64,000 bases of DNA from Pelecanus crispus (taxonomy: Eukaryota > Chordata > Aves > Pelecaniformes > Pelecanidae): assembly GCF_030463565.1 (NCBI RefSeq), contig NC_134646.1, positions 43,643,240 to 43,707,239 on the forward strand. Reading direction: 5' to 3'. Position numbers and translations under genes: made by a program. Under the pieces are notes generated by a model that ran no database searches, was not told where the DNA came from, and saw nothing but the letters and a program-made list of their open reading frames with translations. This document shows, in pieces, positions 35,253 to 48,400 of this stretch (within the stretch, counting starts at the first letter, position 1; the number at the start of each line of letters is the position of its first letter).

Positions 35253-37404
35253 CTGAATATTAAAAGCCAGCATTTGAAAGCTGGCATGCTTAAAGCTGTA
35301 GATATCACCTTCTCAGTGATGCCTAGAATGCACTTCTTGGGCTTTGCTCTGACCTGGATCACTGGGCAACACAAAGTTAAACATCAGCAGCCAAAAGAAT
35401 AGGATTATTTTCAGCCTGGATCATGTCAGTGATCCATCCCCACAGTCCTGTACTGATACAAGTATCAGCACAAGTATAGTTACACTTGCAGCTGCTGAGG
35501 CCAAACTGAGCAGCAGAGAGAGGGAGAGCCTCAATCTAACTCCCCCATTGTACACAATGTATTTTGTAGTGAAGTACAAGTTAGTGTGACATGTGAGCTG
35601 ATGACAGTTCATTGCAGCTGCTTGAGTATCTCCTTTTTATAACACCTCTCCTTCTCCTTCAGCTCTTCTCTTTCACTCCTTTCCCCCCACTGCTCACTCT
35701 CAAGCACACAGCCTCTTCCCTTTTCTAGTTTTGTTTCTGCCACTCATTTGCTTATTCAGGTCACTAAGATGGCAGAAAGCTATTCACTTCTTTCTTAGGT
35801 TAGTTCTCTCCTGCATTGTCTTCATAAATTCACTCACTGTGGAGCCAGACAAGTACCAGAGCCAGTGTGAGATGTGGTGGCTCACACAGCTGGGGCAGGA
35901 GAGAGAAAAGAGAGTGGAGAAGGGGAGAAGCAAAACTAGGGTGGCCTTTCTTGCCCCAGCAAACAATTAGATTGGCTTGGCTCAGGGCCTCTGACAGTAC
36001 TCTTCAGAAATCTCCATATTTGCAAAGATGTTTACTTTCCCATTTATATCAATGCTAACTGTAGGTACTAAGGATGCAGACAAACATGCGATTCAATTCT
36101 AAATACAGAATTAAGTGCCTAAACTTAGATGCCTATATTTAAAAAATTTAACTGTATTTTGAAAGAGACTAGTATTTGAATTAAAGGTATTTTAGTTTCC
36201 CCCACTTATCCAATTTAACACTGTATGTGTAATTTACTGTCTCGGCAGTTTTCTGTTTTCTCCTTCCTTTTTTTTGGAATCCGTCAACAAACTGGGGATT
36301 TCTTCTTTCCTCTCAGCATGCTGCCAGCATCTCTTTACTTTCTGTAATGATCACAAATAAAATAAAATAAAATACAATGCACTGTATTACTTTTCTAGCA
36401 GATGTAATATAGCTATACAAACTTGGCAAACACTTCAAAACAGCAACAACAAGAACTAGTGCAGAATCCACTGGTAAAAGGATATGATTCTATGTCACTA
36501 AGGAACACACTTTTTATTTCCATTTGTCTAACAGCCTTTGGGTGGCAGACGATGAACAGTATGTAAATGGCCTGCTGTGGGCCTAAGAAGTTTCCTCATT
36601 TATGCAGTATGGGCCTGACCAGCCAGAGATTAGGTAGATCCATTGGCTTCTTTTAAGATGCACAGTTAGCAGCATGGCAGTGTCCGAGAAGCTGCTGAAC
36701 TGTTTTTTAGATAGAGCCCATGGATTCAATCCCTCATCTTTTTTAATACAATCCAAATACAGATTTGTACTGTGTTATACATTTTCTACCCAGGATTCAT
36801 CATAATAGGCAAATGCTGACAAAAAGTTCCATCTGGAAAAAGTAAGTGGAAACTACAAATAAGACAATTAGAAAGTTAGCAAACTGAACATGATATTGTA
36901 GCCCATTGTATGTGTTTATTCATTTTTGTAATACACAGAATGATTTTACTTTGTACTTTTCTGTGTGCCTGCATGTCTATGCATATATGTGTAGCTATTT
37001 CTCCACATGTGTATCTTTGGGTGCATAAGTGTATGGATGTTAGTGCAAGAGGAAGAAAATTGCTTGGAGAAAAGCTCCAGATCCCAAACTCCATATGACA
37101 CAATGCCCAATAACTTATGTCTCTGATTTCTGGGATGGAATTCTACACCTTCCACCTGACACTTCAATAAAATAGTTACAGTAACTGCTAAACCAGTGAA
37201 CATATGCATTCCTCGGTGAGACAACTGTGATGCTAATGACAGTGTATTTCTTCTACAGTGTCATCCCTTGTCCAACAGTGTTAGTTTTTGTATGTTCTTA
37301 TTTCTTTGGAAGTTCACGATTTAGAAGTAGAAATTTTTAATATTGATATAGCCCCAAGTTTGAATAATCATATTTTTAAAAATAATTGAAATAATAGAGC
37401 ACAC

Positions 37405-37524
37405 CTGACAGTTGAGAGCATCATGGCGAAAATCCCATCTGAAAACACCACTCACTGCTAAACCATCTGGCAGTGTTTTATTAAATCGATTATAAATAGT
37501 TGCCCATACTTGGCTAACAAGAGC
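37405..37524 (-). pseudogene. DDX60-like exon remnant 5: helicase motif Ia region (open)
   Basis: Forty uninterrupted codons, ALVSQVWATIYNRFNKTLPD, GLAVSGVFRWDFRHDALNCQ, against human ALVNQVAATVQNRFTKNL ... REYRHDALNCQ. It follows remnant 4 (PTK/AL) in phase. The donor is CAG/GTGTGC. Confidence 0.92.
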
Positions 37525-37604
37525 CTGGTTTTCGGGAAAAATGCAGTACTTAAGTAATAAGTAAACAAAAGTAAGAGATTAAAAAGTGTAAACAAAGATC
37601 ATGG

Positions 37605-37818
37605 TTCATTATCTTCCAGATGACACAAAACTAGGAGTGGCTGATATGTCAGAGGGTCATGCTGTGGGGGTGACTGAGCACTGACGCAGGTTGCCCAGGG
37701 AGGTTGTGGAGTCTCCCTCCTTGGAGACACTCTAGGTGGCCCTGCTTGAGCAGGGGTTGGACCAGATGACCTCCAGAGGTCCCTTCCAACCTCAACCATT
37801 CTGTGAGTCTGTGATCAC
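37605..37818 (+). mobile_element. CR1 3' fragment, internally deleted
   Basis: It starts with a piece resembling the CR1 polymerase FADDTKL region (CCAGATGACACAAAACTAGG) and jumps to the 3' UTR (GTTGCCCAGGGAGGTTGTGG, then CAGATGACCTCCAGAGGTCC). It ends CATTCTGTGAGTCTGTGA, a diverged octamer repeat. It belongs to a different subfamily from the two long copies and lies in the intron of the DDX60-like pseudogene. Confidence 0.85.
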
Positions 37819-38260
37819 TGGGCTACCCATATTATACTACAGTAACTACAGCAGTAACTACTGTATACTAAAGTCAATTCAAAATACAATTTATAGAGAT
37901 TAATGATGTGGTATGATAGAAAGCAACTCAGCCTGCTAAGTATATCAGAAAATAATGATGACAGGAGGATTATACTGAATGCAAGAAAGATTGCAAAAGA
38001 TCAGTTTAGCCACATTGTAGAGGCCATATTAAACACCTGTCAACTTTTCTGCTGATTTCCATGTGAGTTTGGTCTTGTCTTTACTTATTACATGTTGAAA
38101 ATTAATGATTTAACTCCAGCTAGCTAGATCATTAGCCTGCACATCAGCTTAGCTTCAAAAAGTCCAATGTAACGGCATGAATTCACACACATTGATGATA
38201 CTGTAACACTGTAGTGAATTACTATTTTGTATTAAGCTACACAAAGTACTGAAGTCACAC

Positions 38261-38410
38261 CTTTGTGGGAGCAACATACACAACTACGCCTTCATTACTT
38301 TCCATGAGGAATTTTTCCATGCAGTAGCATCATGCACAAGTTTTCCCTGATGAAGTACAGGCAACAATCCCTGCAGACTTACTGTTATCTACAATATCAA
38401 GAATTTCTTG
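38261..38410 (-). pseudogene. DDX60-like exon remnant 4: helicase motif I (Walker A), TGA stop
   Basis: Reads QEILDIVDNSKSAGIVACTS, SGKTCA, then TGA at 38332-38330, CYCMEKFLMESNEGVVVYVA and PTK. The ATP-binding TSSGKT is kept (38356-38339) but translation would end three codons later. The length (150) and splice sites are as in the functional gene. Confidence 0.93.
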
Positions 38411-39150
38411 CTGAAAAGGGAGCAAATGGATGTCAAGTTAAGAAAACTTTTTGTGATAAATCCAGAATCGCACACACACAGTTGTAACATTTCACTGATA
38501 TAGGGTAAATATTTTCTTTTTTTTTCTTCTTTTCTTCACCAAATTTTCTTTAAGAATTTCCTTGTTAACAGAAATTCATCTTTCCTTAACTGATGTCATC
38601 CTTCTATTTAGTATTAATAAAGCATGATACTGTGAATAAAGCTTCTAGTTCCTTCTATCAATCCTCATCAGTTTATCGTGTCTCACAGTATCTAAGCTAT
38701 AGACTATTTTTGCTTTCTTGTTCCAGAAAAAATGAAGTTTTTTGAGATTGGAAATCCCCATTTTGTATTTATATTCTCACTTTTGGTGGAAAATGCTTGA
38801 AAACATAATCTAGATATATCCCAAAGTTCTGAATAGAAAAAAAATTAAAAAATAATTTAAAAAATTGTTTTGATCTGATTATTTTAAATCCAGTCCCATG
38901 ATACTTGAGACTTCACTCACTTTGTTTGAAATCAACAATACTGAAATGAGAAAGTACATGTCACCTTCACTCTTTTCTTTGTTGAGCCTATTCAAATAAC
39001 TATTGGGTCAAAGGTATATGTCAGAGTAATTTTGTATCCATGTCTCAAGATTATCTTTCAATTTAATTTATTTCTTATAATACTAGTGTCTTCCTGTGCA
39101 CACCCATAAACATAAGCATATGAAATAAAATTTACAGTGTATGGTATTAC

Positions 39151-39334
39151 TTGCCATGTATCTCGATAAAAACTTTGAGCTCTGGAATCTCTGTCTCCCT
39201 CTCTTCTCATAACAGGTAATGGCCCGTGTGCTGTAGTTGAAACAGAGCTACTCCCAGACTAACAGAAAATGTGGAGACCTCTGCTTGACTGTGCTCTGGA
39301 TTCTGTAGATGCTTAGTACATTCTTCAGTTGCAT
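39151..39334 (-). pseudogene. DDX60-like exon remnant 3, with TGA stop and frameshift
   Basis: Reads FSVSLGVALFQLQHTGHYLL, then TGA at 39209-39207 where human has arginine, and EERETEIPELKVFI. The frame changes before DTWQ, which joins exon remnant 4. A length of 184 is one base short of what the phases need. Confidence 0.9.
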
Positions 39335-40809
39335 CTAAGGACCCAGAAAATATTCTGGGCAGACATTAATTCTTAAATAAATGAAATCTTGATGAAGTGG
39401 GTAAAAACAAACGCCAAATGCAAAATACATCCCAGCTTGACAAAACTACCTACTTATTTGGAGAAATGACACACAAATGATGCAAGCATCAGTGTAGGAA
39501 GAGTTAAGCAAAGTTTAAAAAAACAACTGCGCAAACTGAATGGATAAAGAGCAAGATGTGGCAACAACATAAAGCACATACTAATATATCAGAAATTATC
39601 TGACATTCTGTTAAGGATTTCAGTTCACAAGCTTGGCACTTTTCCCAAATATGGATACAATGGCCTGTATTTTTTAGGGAGGTAGGCCTACAAAATGCAA
39701 ACGAATTCAAAAGGAGTACAATTTTTGGAACTTCAGACTGGCCTTCAAAGCAACTCAAAAAAGCCATTAGGACATCTGAAAGATATTTACATTCAAATTT
39801 GCATCCTTACAGGGGAAAAGAGACAAGACCAACTTCCATCCTGGATGGGAACCCTTAATGATAAGATTAGATGATCAATCATCTCAAACCTGTGATGACC
39901 CCAAATGGCTGATTACCATGGTATCTAGTTTCAATTAGGATGCAGTACTGGGTGGCATATAATAATCCCATGTCTGTATCTTTATTAATAATGTTTGTCA
40001 ATTACAAGTTTTAAAAGATACAAAGGCACAGAGGATGAGGTTGCCTTAAATAATACCTGCTTATCACTTCAACTAGCAGCAAAAGAATTTTACCCCTCAT
40101 TGATTGGAGCAGTTTTAGTTAGGCAAAAGAGTAAAGAAAATCATAGATGGTCTGCTAGGGTGGTATGTGCTCTTTGGAAAAGAAAAAGAAGCATAATTTA
40201 GAGAGAGTATTATTGAACTCCTAAGTTGGAAGTAAATGGGATTGCTGGAGAGTCATTTAAATCTGAACAAACTGCTGGAGGACACTGAGAAAGAAACTGA
40301 TTATAAAAGCTTACATACTTCACAGGGAAAGTGCTTCTTAAGGTACCAAGCACCAATACCTGATATGCAGTCAGCCATGCTGTGCTAGGCATTTAAGAAC
40401 AGTTGTAAATGGCAGCAATGTTAGAGGTCTAGGGGTTAAAGCCTTGGTGATACATGTTATGGAGTCAGTCCCTTGTAATAAAATTTGTTCTTGCCTTTTC
40501 CTTGTAAAGAATATAGAATTAAAATACTATTAGAGACCTTCTATGGAGGTTTTGCACTTTTTGAAATTCAGGAAAGATAATCTTAGCTTTCACTCCATTA
40601 TTTGCTTATAACAAGTAGTACAGGCAACTATAAATAGTGCATCTCTGAACTTTACAGTTCTTGATTTTATGATGTAAGTTTTTATTGGGGGTTTCATTTT
40701 CACTGCTTTAACTTAATATTTTGAGAAAAACAGTACCAACTATGCAACAGCAAATATATATAGGAAAAATAGAAAAATGATCAAATTTTAATTATTTTAT
40801 AGACATAAC

Positions 40810-40914
40810 CTGTGGACAATCCAAATTGTTTGCCAAATTCTCAAATCCAGAATATCTAAGGCATTTGGAAATCCTCTGATAATCTGTTGTCTCCAGTAAA
40901 TCATGCTATTTATC
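40810..40914 (-). pseudogene. DDX60-like exon remnant 2, with TAG stop
   Basis: Reads DK, stop (TAG at 40908-40906), HDLLETTDYQRISKCLRYSG, FENLANNLDCPQ. Human has EKYSELLQEDDRQLIARCLKYLGF, so the stop replaces a tyrosine codon. Acceptor and donor dinucleotides are intact. Confidence 0.9.
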
Positions 40915-41463
40915 CTGTAGAGAATGGATTCTTCTCATTGCTTCAACAGCTATTCTTCTGCCTTGGGGAAAAAAAAGCCAGCCGTAATGATTGTCACATT
41001 CAATACTTTTGCTTTTAAGAATCTATCCCCTAGTGGAAGAAACTTTCAAAAATCAGGAGCCAGTGACTCTCACAGATGTCTCAACGCATACAGAAATCAG
41101 CATATGCAATAGATGTACTTGGAAACAAAAATGCATGCATATTTTGTCTGCAAATGTGCAGCATGCATTTTCCCCTGGTCTCCCCTATCATTCCAGACCT
41201 CCAGTCCTATCAGCCTTAGAGGCACCTGCTGGTCTGAGTCAAATAGTTACTGTTGTCAGCCCACCCCTAACTCTTGTCACCACTTCATTGCTAGGCGTTA
41301 CTTGCCCCATTATTCTACATTAACTGACGATATGCTAACCTTTATCTGTTAGGTGATCCAGCTTGAAAACAAAACAAAAAGCTGCAGTAAGAAGCTGGTA
41401 TGTACAAGAATGGAAATGATTAGCCTGAAAAGGGTCAAACCAAAGGTTGCTGCAAGCTGTTTA

Positions 41464-41672
41464 TAATTTCCTTTCATTCCTGGAGAGTGTGTCAGGGGGG
41501 TCATCAAAATAGCTCAAATTGAGCAGCGTCAACTGTCCCAAACTGAATGGGTTGCGGGTCTGGGCAACCACAAAATAGAAATGCATCACCTGATGCAGGA
41601 CCAGATTGACACTGTGGAGGGAGAGTATTAGGTAGAAGAGAGGCCATTACACCCGGTGGATGCATACCTCAC
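41464..41672. other. Orphan open segment, both strands, unidentified
   Basis: The minus strand is open (VNLVLHQVMHFYFVVAQTRN, PFSLGQLTLLNLSYFDDPPD, TLSRNERKL, stop) after a good CCTCCACAG acceptor. The plus strand is also open (KIAQIEQRQLSQTEWVAGLG, NHKIEMHHLMQDQIDTVEGE, Y, stop). The GC content is higher than around it. It is not part of DDX60 as I know it; it may be a retroelement scrap or an exon relic. Confidence 0.3.
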
Positions 41673-42160
41673 TCATGGACCTTTTTACACCTTATTGTTC
41701 ATTACGTGAGGAACATATGTTCATCATCACTGCTATGAATTTAGTGAAAACAGAAATGAACTAAGATATGCAAGCTTGACATAATAAAAAGACCCTTAAA
41801 AAGCACAATATGGGTCTACTGTGGGCCTTAGCATGTTTAAGGCATTCTTCCCTCTTCTGTTACTCAGCTGGCCCAACAGATCTGCAATATACCTATTTTG
41901 AAAAACTGCTTCTTACAAAACTCAGATGATGCCAAACTGATAAATTATTGGAAAGCCCAGAAAACTCCTCAAATACAGAATATGCCTCTCCCACAAAGTG
42001 ATTTCCTTGAGGTAATCTGAGCCGCACACAACTCTGCTGTTAGTATGAAAACACTGTGCCATTACAATAGGCAAAGTTTATTACGATGTTCTTCTCCAGT
42101 CTTCACACAGTTAATTCCTGCCATCCCCTGCAAAGAAACCACAAAAATATGTACACTTAC

Positions 42161-42409
42161 CTTTATCTAGGGATTGTTCTTTCCACAGTTGAAAACAGAC
42201 ATTCAAACCAGACATTTCTGCAGTACATTTAACAGAATTACTTTGACATGTTTCCAAGAAATCTTTTAACTTATTTATTCCAGACCTAAAATTCTGTTTA
42301 ATTTGGTTGTCAATGCAAAGGGTTTTCCATTGTTTCCGCTCTTTTTTTTTCCCTCTTCATCTCTCATCCTTTTCTGGTTTTCTTCAATTATTTTTTCTGC
42401 TTTTGAATG
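42161..42409 (-). pseudogene. DDX60-like exon remnant 1
   Basis: Starts HSKAEKIIEENQKRMRDEE, loses the frame at an A9 run near 42346-42338, and resumes ERKQWKTLCIDNQIKQNF and GINKLKDFLETCQSN. Human has TKAEIIARENKKRL ... WNALSFSIEEQLKENLHSGI. The length (249) is one base off the expected phase. The donor AAAG/GTAAGT is intact. Confidence 0.88.
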
Positions 42410-42419
42410 CTACTGATAA

Positions 42420-45400
42420 ACCAAATTATGTATAAGGTATTTGTGAAATTTTAGTTGACAAATGTCAAATGTCTTCCATAAATTCCATGTTCATTGCTTT
42501 ATAAATTTGATTTACAGTTTGCATTTTCTCTCATATAAAATATTTTCAAAACAAAATCATAGTCAGTGCATATACTACCAGTAGTAACCCAGTGGTAATT
42601 AAACATACCCACATACAGTGAAAACTTGTCCAAGGACAAAGCGATACTAAGGCTTTGAGAATGCTTTAATCTTTGTTGTGAGTAAAGGACACATATCTAC
42701 TCTACCATACATACGAGTTGGTTAATAAACAAATGCACAAAACAGCAGTGATATTCAACTGACTACCTCACATATTCAGACTAAATGTAACCTTTTTTTT
42801 ATTGTATTATTCAAACTTTTTGAAACAAATTTATTTATTTTCACTCTTTCTCACCTAGTATCCAAAATTACAATGATATTTAGAATAAAAAAAAATTGTA
42901 AAAGAATAATATTCACCACTCATTTGCTAATCAAACTGTCTAATAATAATAATACCTAGAACACTGATTCCCTCATGTGCCTTTGCCATTCCTCTGCCCT
43001 GTCCCATTTTCTGTGTATTAGCCAAGAACCAAAATAATTGTTGTACACACATAAGCAGTGTGAATGGCCCAGCTTTTAGGAATCTCTTCCCCATAAGAAA
43101 TGCTCAGAAAAGATGTGAGGGCCACAAGCTCAATAAAGGACTAGTACTGATCCTTTATTATCACTATGCACCACTAAACAAATGGCAGATTGAAGAGATT
43201 TATCATGAAGTCTTGCTGACATTCTGAACTGTATTTTTGAGGAAATGTGTGTCTGAATGTATTGAATAACAATCACTCAAATGCCAGTGTACTAGGTAGA
43301 ACCTAAGAACCAAAGTAAACTTATACACATACATCATATGATGAAACATTAGTCCATTCAACATATATCTGTGCAATTCTAAAAGAATTTTCTCCAAGAA
43401 AACGTATTTGAAAATTCTCTGCAGTCACTTTTATTTTTGCCTTGATGCGCAAAAGGTAGCAATTTTTCTTCACAGCTTTTAGTTGTGAGATTGTCATTAT
43501 CATTTCCATTTTGAAAACAAACTGCAGATGCCATGACTGTCACCTTTCAGTTTACATATGCTTATTAGACAGAGGTGTTTTATCTCCACATATTACATCT
43601 GCATATCTCTAAGGAAAAAAATATTCTTATAAGTTTTATTAGTTAAATAACTGTACAAATGAGACAATGGAACTTTGAAACATGAAAACTAACTATTGTT
43701 ATAAGTTGCGGTAAATCATATTTACTGATTTACTTCATCAGGGTTGGAAGTCAATGGACACCAACAACCCTAAGCATAGCTACTGCCATCCCTTCTGTGC
43801 AACTCACAAAACTGCAAACTCACTCTCACTCACACCAGTGCAAGTGCCCAGGAAAATGAAGAGCATCAAAACTGGCTATACAGGAAACCCTCTAGGCTTC
43901 ACTGCCTGCTGGAATATTACACCATCCATTCAACTTGCAGAAGAAAGGTAAGAAGAGAGCTCTTTGTCAAACATACCTAGATGTCTGCAAAGGAGAAATG
44001 GTAACTTTTATGGGCTTTTGAGGTAGTTGACTCTGTGACTGAACACTCACAGACAGCATGTCCCAAGAGGAAGCTTTACATTTCAATTCCTGAGACTCAC
44101 TCATAAGATTGCTTTCAGTTTAGGACTTAAAACACATACTCCAGAATAATCCTATTAAAAATAGAGGTAAGAATGCTGTAATGGCTTGTTTACATAGAAA
44201 TTATATATCCATTGATCACAAAACTGTGCAATATATTCTCATACAGTAAGTACAATTACCTCAAAATAATGAAAGTTTTGTGTTAACTAATTCCTCAACA
44301 TTGTGTATTTACATGTTGTAGTTGCACATGTGTAGGTATTTTTTTTAAATATATTACACATAATTATTACCCCAATTCCATATAAAAGGTATCTAATTCC
44401 TCCTCTAAAACTGTTTTTATCAACATAAAATTTCTAACTCTCCAGCCTGTTTGGATTATTTTAGGATTTGAGGGTGGCAACAAAGTGAATTAAGCAGTTT
44501 GTTGTTTGGTCTGTTTTGTTTAGATTGCCACCCTCCCTCCCTCTTGTTATGTAAAGTAAAATCTAGATTGACTGGTTCTGTTGCATCCTAATTTTGCACA
44601 CCAGACCTGCCTCTATTTCTGCCTGTACCACCTGTGCAACAGTACAGTTAATGCTATTGCAAAAAGTTTTGTGGTTTTACCTACCCACCCTGCCTAAGCC
44701 AGGTTTTAGCCTTGCCCAGATTTCAAAGCAAATAATATATGTATTAGATTGCTTATATGGCACCTTAGAATTTCAGAGCCTTTTGTGAAAGCATCACAAA
44801 AACCTCCTGTCTTTCATCTACAGGTTCCTTGGATCCAGTCAATTTTTGATGGCAAAGCCAGAAATTGTATTCCAAACAGTCTGAAGGTGTTGTTTCTAGT
44901 AATCCACTTGGGTGACTCATTGTTTCAGTGGCTCCCTCAGCTGTCTCACTGACAGTTTTTAACTCTCATACGCATACTTGCATCATCATTAAAGGGTGGT
45001 TGTCTTGGCTCTTCAGCCTGGCTTCCTCCCAGATCCACATACATCCTCTGACTGGTTGAATATTTTGCATGATTATCTGTAACATTTCACCTTTTAAAGA
45101 GAGTTCATTAGTTCCCTGATCAATCAGTCTGACTCCCTTTTCTAGACTAATGCCACCAGCTTCATATAAGGACCAGAAAATCGCTGTATAAGGTATCGCT
45201 GAAACTCAATGGACATCTCATTTAACAACCATGAAATACATGAATTTAGAATTAACTGTTCCTTCTTTGGTAGGGAGTATCCAATATAAGGTGCACATCT
45301 GATGCTGTAGAATTTAAAGCATATAAAAACATACCTACAGGTAACTGCATACTTTGCCTCTTTATCCTGATTCTAACCAAGGTATCAAACAGGACAGGAA

Positions 45401-48400
45401 GGGAGGTGTGTATATCTTATAACTCATTTTTCATGTTTGATGGTGAGTAGAACCTACCATGTTATGCCTGGAGTATATTTTTACACAGCTTTTCATCACT
45501 GCCTTCTAAATGCACTCGATTTCTCTCTGCCAATTTTATTTTTTTTCCACCAGAAATGATCACTGTTTAGGAAAAGGAAAAAACTTGATCCTGCCTAAAT
45601 AGAGAACATGTTTAACAGCTTGTTTTACTTAAAAATCTTGGACCTCCATTTTTCCAGTCCATCAATGCCAAAGTATCAGGACTGTACCCTCACAATGTTT
45701 AGTCATTGGCTCTGAAGCTGTAATGCCTAGAGAGAGATGTACTGATAAGTACAAAATCAATACTCTGTCAAAATTGTAACTCCTGCTTTTGACAGAACCA
45801 GTGGATTCAATCTAGGGGTCCCAGCTCTATAAATTGACACCAAAATGAAGAAATGCAACGATTCTCATTGCTGCCACACAAGTTTTCATTGCCACTGAAA
45901 GGGTCCTGCTTTCTCCCAAGTTCAGAGGCTTACTTTATGTCATTCCTAAAAGCACCTATTTTAAAAATCAATTTGTTTGCTACATGAGTTATCTTTAAAA
46001 GTAAATGATTCATTTACAATGGAATAATACTTCTCTATTTGAAGATCATAGGCACTTTAAAAATAAAACATGTATTTGCAAATCAGAAGTACCTAGAACA
46101 CTTCGCCCTGGAAGAAAAAGTATATGGTTTTAGTTTTAAGCCATTAAACATGTGCTATGGTAGAATACACCACTCCCAAACTGTAAACACAGGTGGTTGT
46201 ATTTTCAACCGACATTATTTGGTGCTTTGTCTGACCTCTTTTTGTTTCACATCAGAAAAGAGAAGAAAAATTCTGTTATATTTTTACATGATACAGCCTA
46301 TCATAAAAGAAAAAGTAAGTTGCCGTTGCTTGTCCATATGATATACACCACGTCTGGAATATTTCTGCCACCACCTTTTTCAGCACCTGTCTGTGGGCCA
46401 ATCAGAAAAAAGCAAAAGGCCTGAAGTCTCTCCAACTCCATGGAAACACTTTCCAAAAATACTCCCAAGCTAAGTGTCTCCCTAATAGAAGCTAGTGACT
46501 GACAAATCTCTCAGCAGTTCATTCTATGTAGCCAGCTGTGTTTTAAATTTTATTTTAAATTTAGTCCTACTGAGGTTAACAGCGGAAGTAATCAGCTGTT
46601 CAGTGTTCCTCCTTCAGCATTCATTCCTCTTTCCAGAAGTATGGATGTCACATTCTTGTGCATTTGTCTTTGTTTAGCACTATGACTTCTGGCAGCAATA
46701 CACAGCTGTCCACCCTTATCTTGCACCAGACATGTTTTTAGGTGGCAGGCTCAGCCTTCCTACAGACTGCAGGAATACATTTGGCATAATCAAAACACAG
46801 CTTGCAATAGCTGTTAAAAAGGTAATGTAATGTAAAGCTGTATTATGATAAAAGGAAAAACAGAAGTAAATATTTACTTTCCTAGAGATCAGCGTTTCAC
46901 GGTTTGTTGGAAGAGGCATGTTCCTTTTTCAAAGTCAATCCCCTTGTAAAGAAAGAGGCTTTAATCTGGTATTGAACTTCAGCACTGCCTGTGCCTGCTC
47001 AGATCAAACACATTTCGCATGCTAAGAAGGAATCTGAGTACATGACTGCCTGTGAATATAAACATGTAAAATATGCACTATAGACTTACAGCTAAAATTA
47101 ATCTAATGGAGATCATTTTCCTTATGAAGGGGAAAGTCTAACTGAGCTGCATTGACAAAGACTTAGTATATACAACATAAAAAGTTGCCATGTGATGCTA
47201 TAAAGCATTTTTCTCACTGCCCAGCTATAAGAATTTTGTTATGCATAAGTGCAAACAGTTTTTATTAAAAAAAAATCAGATTTGTTTGAAATACATTTTT
47301 CACAGAGGTATACAGGTAACAGCTAATGTGAGCAGGACTGAAGCACATACTTAAAGCAGGAGTTCCATACTACACAGGGCATAGAAAGATGGGTAACTTT
47401 TCAGCTATGGTGCAGGGAGTGATAGCAAGTGTATTTAACTTACAAAATAAAAGACATGGTAAAGCCACATGAATATGACTAACATTTACTGAATACAGGA
47501 GAAAATCAACTTAGAGTAACAGTTGAAGCAGTTAAATGAAACTAGACAAAATCACAGCTAATGTCTCAAATGTGGACTCCTTAAAAGAAAACTCTTAAGA
47601 ACCAAATGAGTGTTAGTTCTACTTCGCACAGTCAGGACGCTTAAATTAACTACCTAACACTTACGGTTTGCTTTTCTTCTTTCAAACAGTGTATGAGGTA
47701 TCAGTCTGTTTAAGTTAGAATATTACTTTTGTGACGCAGAATTTCCATGAGTGTTTTAGTTATAATTTATTTCACTTCTTTCCTTATAAAAATATGTAGG
47801 ACTACGCTGTGCTAATACATTAAAAAGGGTGCTTAGATTTCTTAATTGCATCATATAATCTGAAATCTTTACACACTAGACTATCTAATCTCAATATATT
47901 GCCATGTGCTACACTGCCAAATTTTACCCTTGTTTTTCTACCCTTGTGAGATTCCATCAGTCCCATCTCCTGTAACTTTCACTCCTTTCCCATGTTTCTA
48001 ATTCAACAGGAAAAGGATTTCTTGGTTTTCTGCGCTTTAACAACATCAGCTGTATTTTAGATTTGCTTAAATTCTTATTTGTATACATTCCCAAATGCTA
48101 AAACCTGGAATGGCCTTTCTACTTAAACCACAGAAGACTGTCAATTCCACAGTTTGTTGACACCTCATTTCTTGTCCTTTAATACTATTATGTAATATGC
48201 CCTAAATATTTTAATGGAATCGGGCAGTGAAAAGGCCTTCTCTAGGCCTGCTGCACAGACGTGAGCCTAGCCTACATGGATTTTTAAGAACTTTTATTAC
48301 AAAAATATCCATACCTGTCAATCAGGTTGTCTATGCATGTTTTCTGTTCTGTGGAGGAATTTCACAGAGAAATGTGTCAACAGTGCAGGGCCTAACATAC

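Larger units (their letters stand above)
25028..42409 (-). pseudogene. DDX60-family pseudogene (DDX60L-like position), helicase half only
   Basis: Nine exon remnants in DDX60 order: 42409-42161, 40914-40810, 39334-39151, 38410-38261, 37524-37405, 35252-35112, 30062-30030, 27889-27690 and 27092-26971, then a tenth piece at 25176-25028. They cover human DDX60 from about HETKAE to beyond DLPEDFSDALDEYN, including the Walker A region (TSSGKT), motif Ia and motif VI. In-frame stops lie at 40908, 39209, 38332 and 25053. Frames break in four pieces, and both arginines of motif VI are changed. No N-terminal exons, and none for the DEVH (motif II) region, were found. It is a broken tandem copy upstream of DDX60; a functional gene is excluded unless these are sequencing errors. 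Confidence 0.9.

Noticed and set aside
41100..41352. Overlapping plus-strand frames of 79-110 codons
   Set aside because: No domain, no splice context, two frames open at once.
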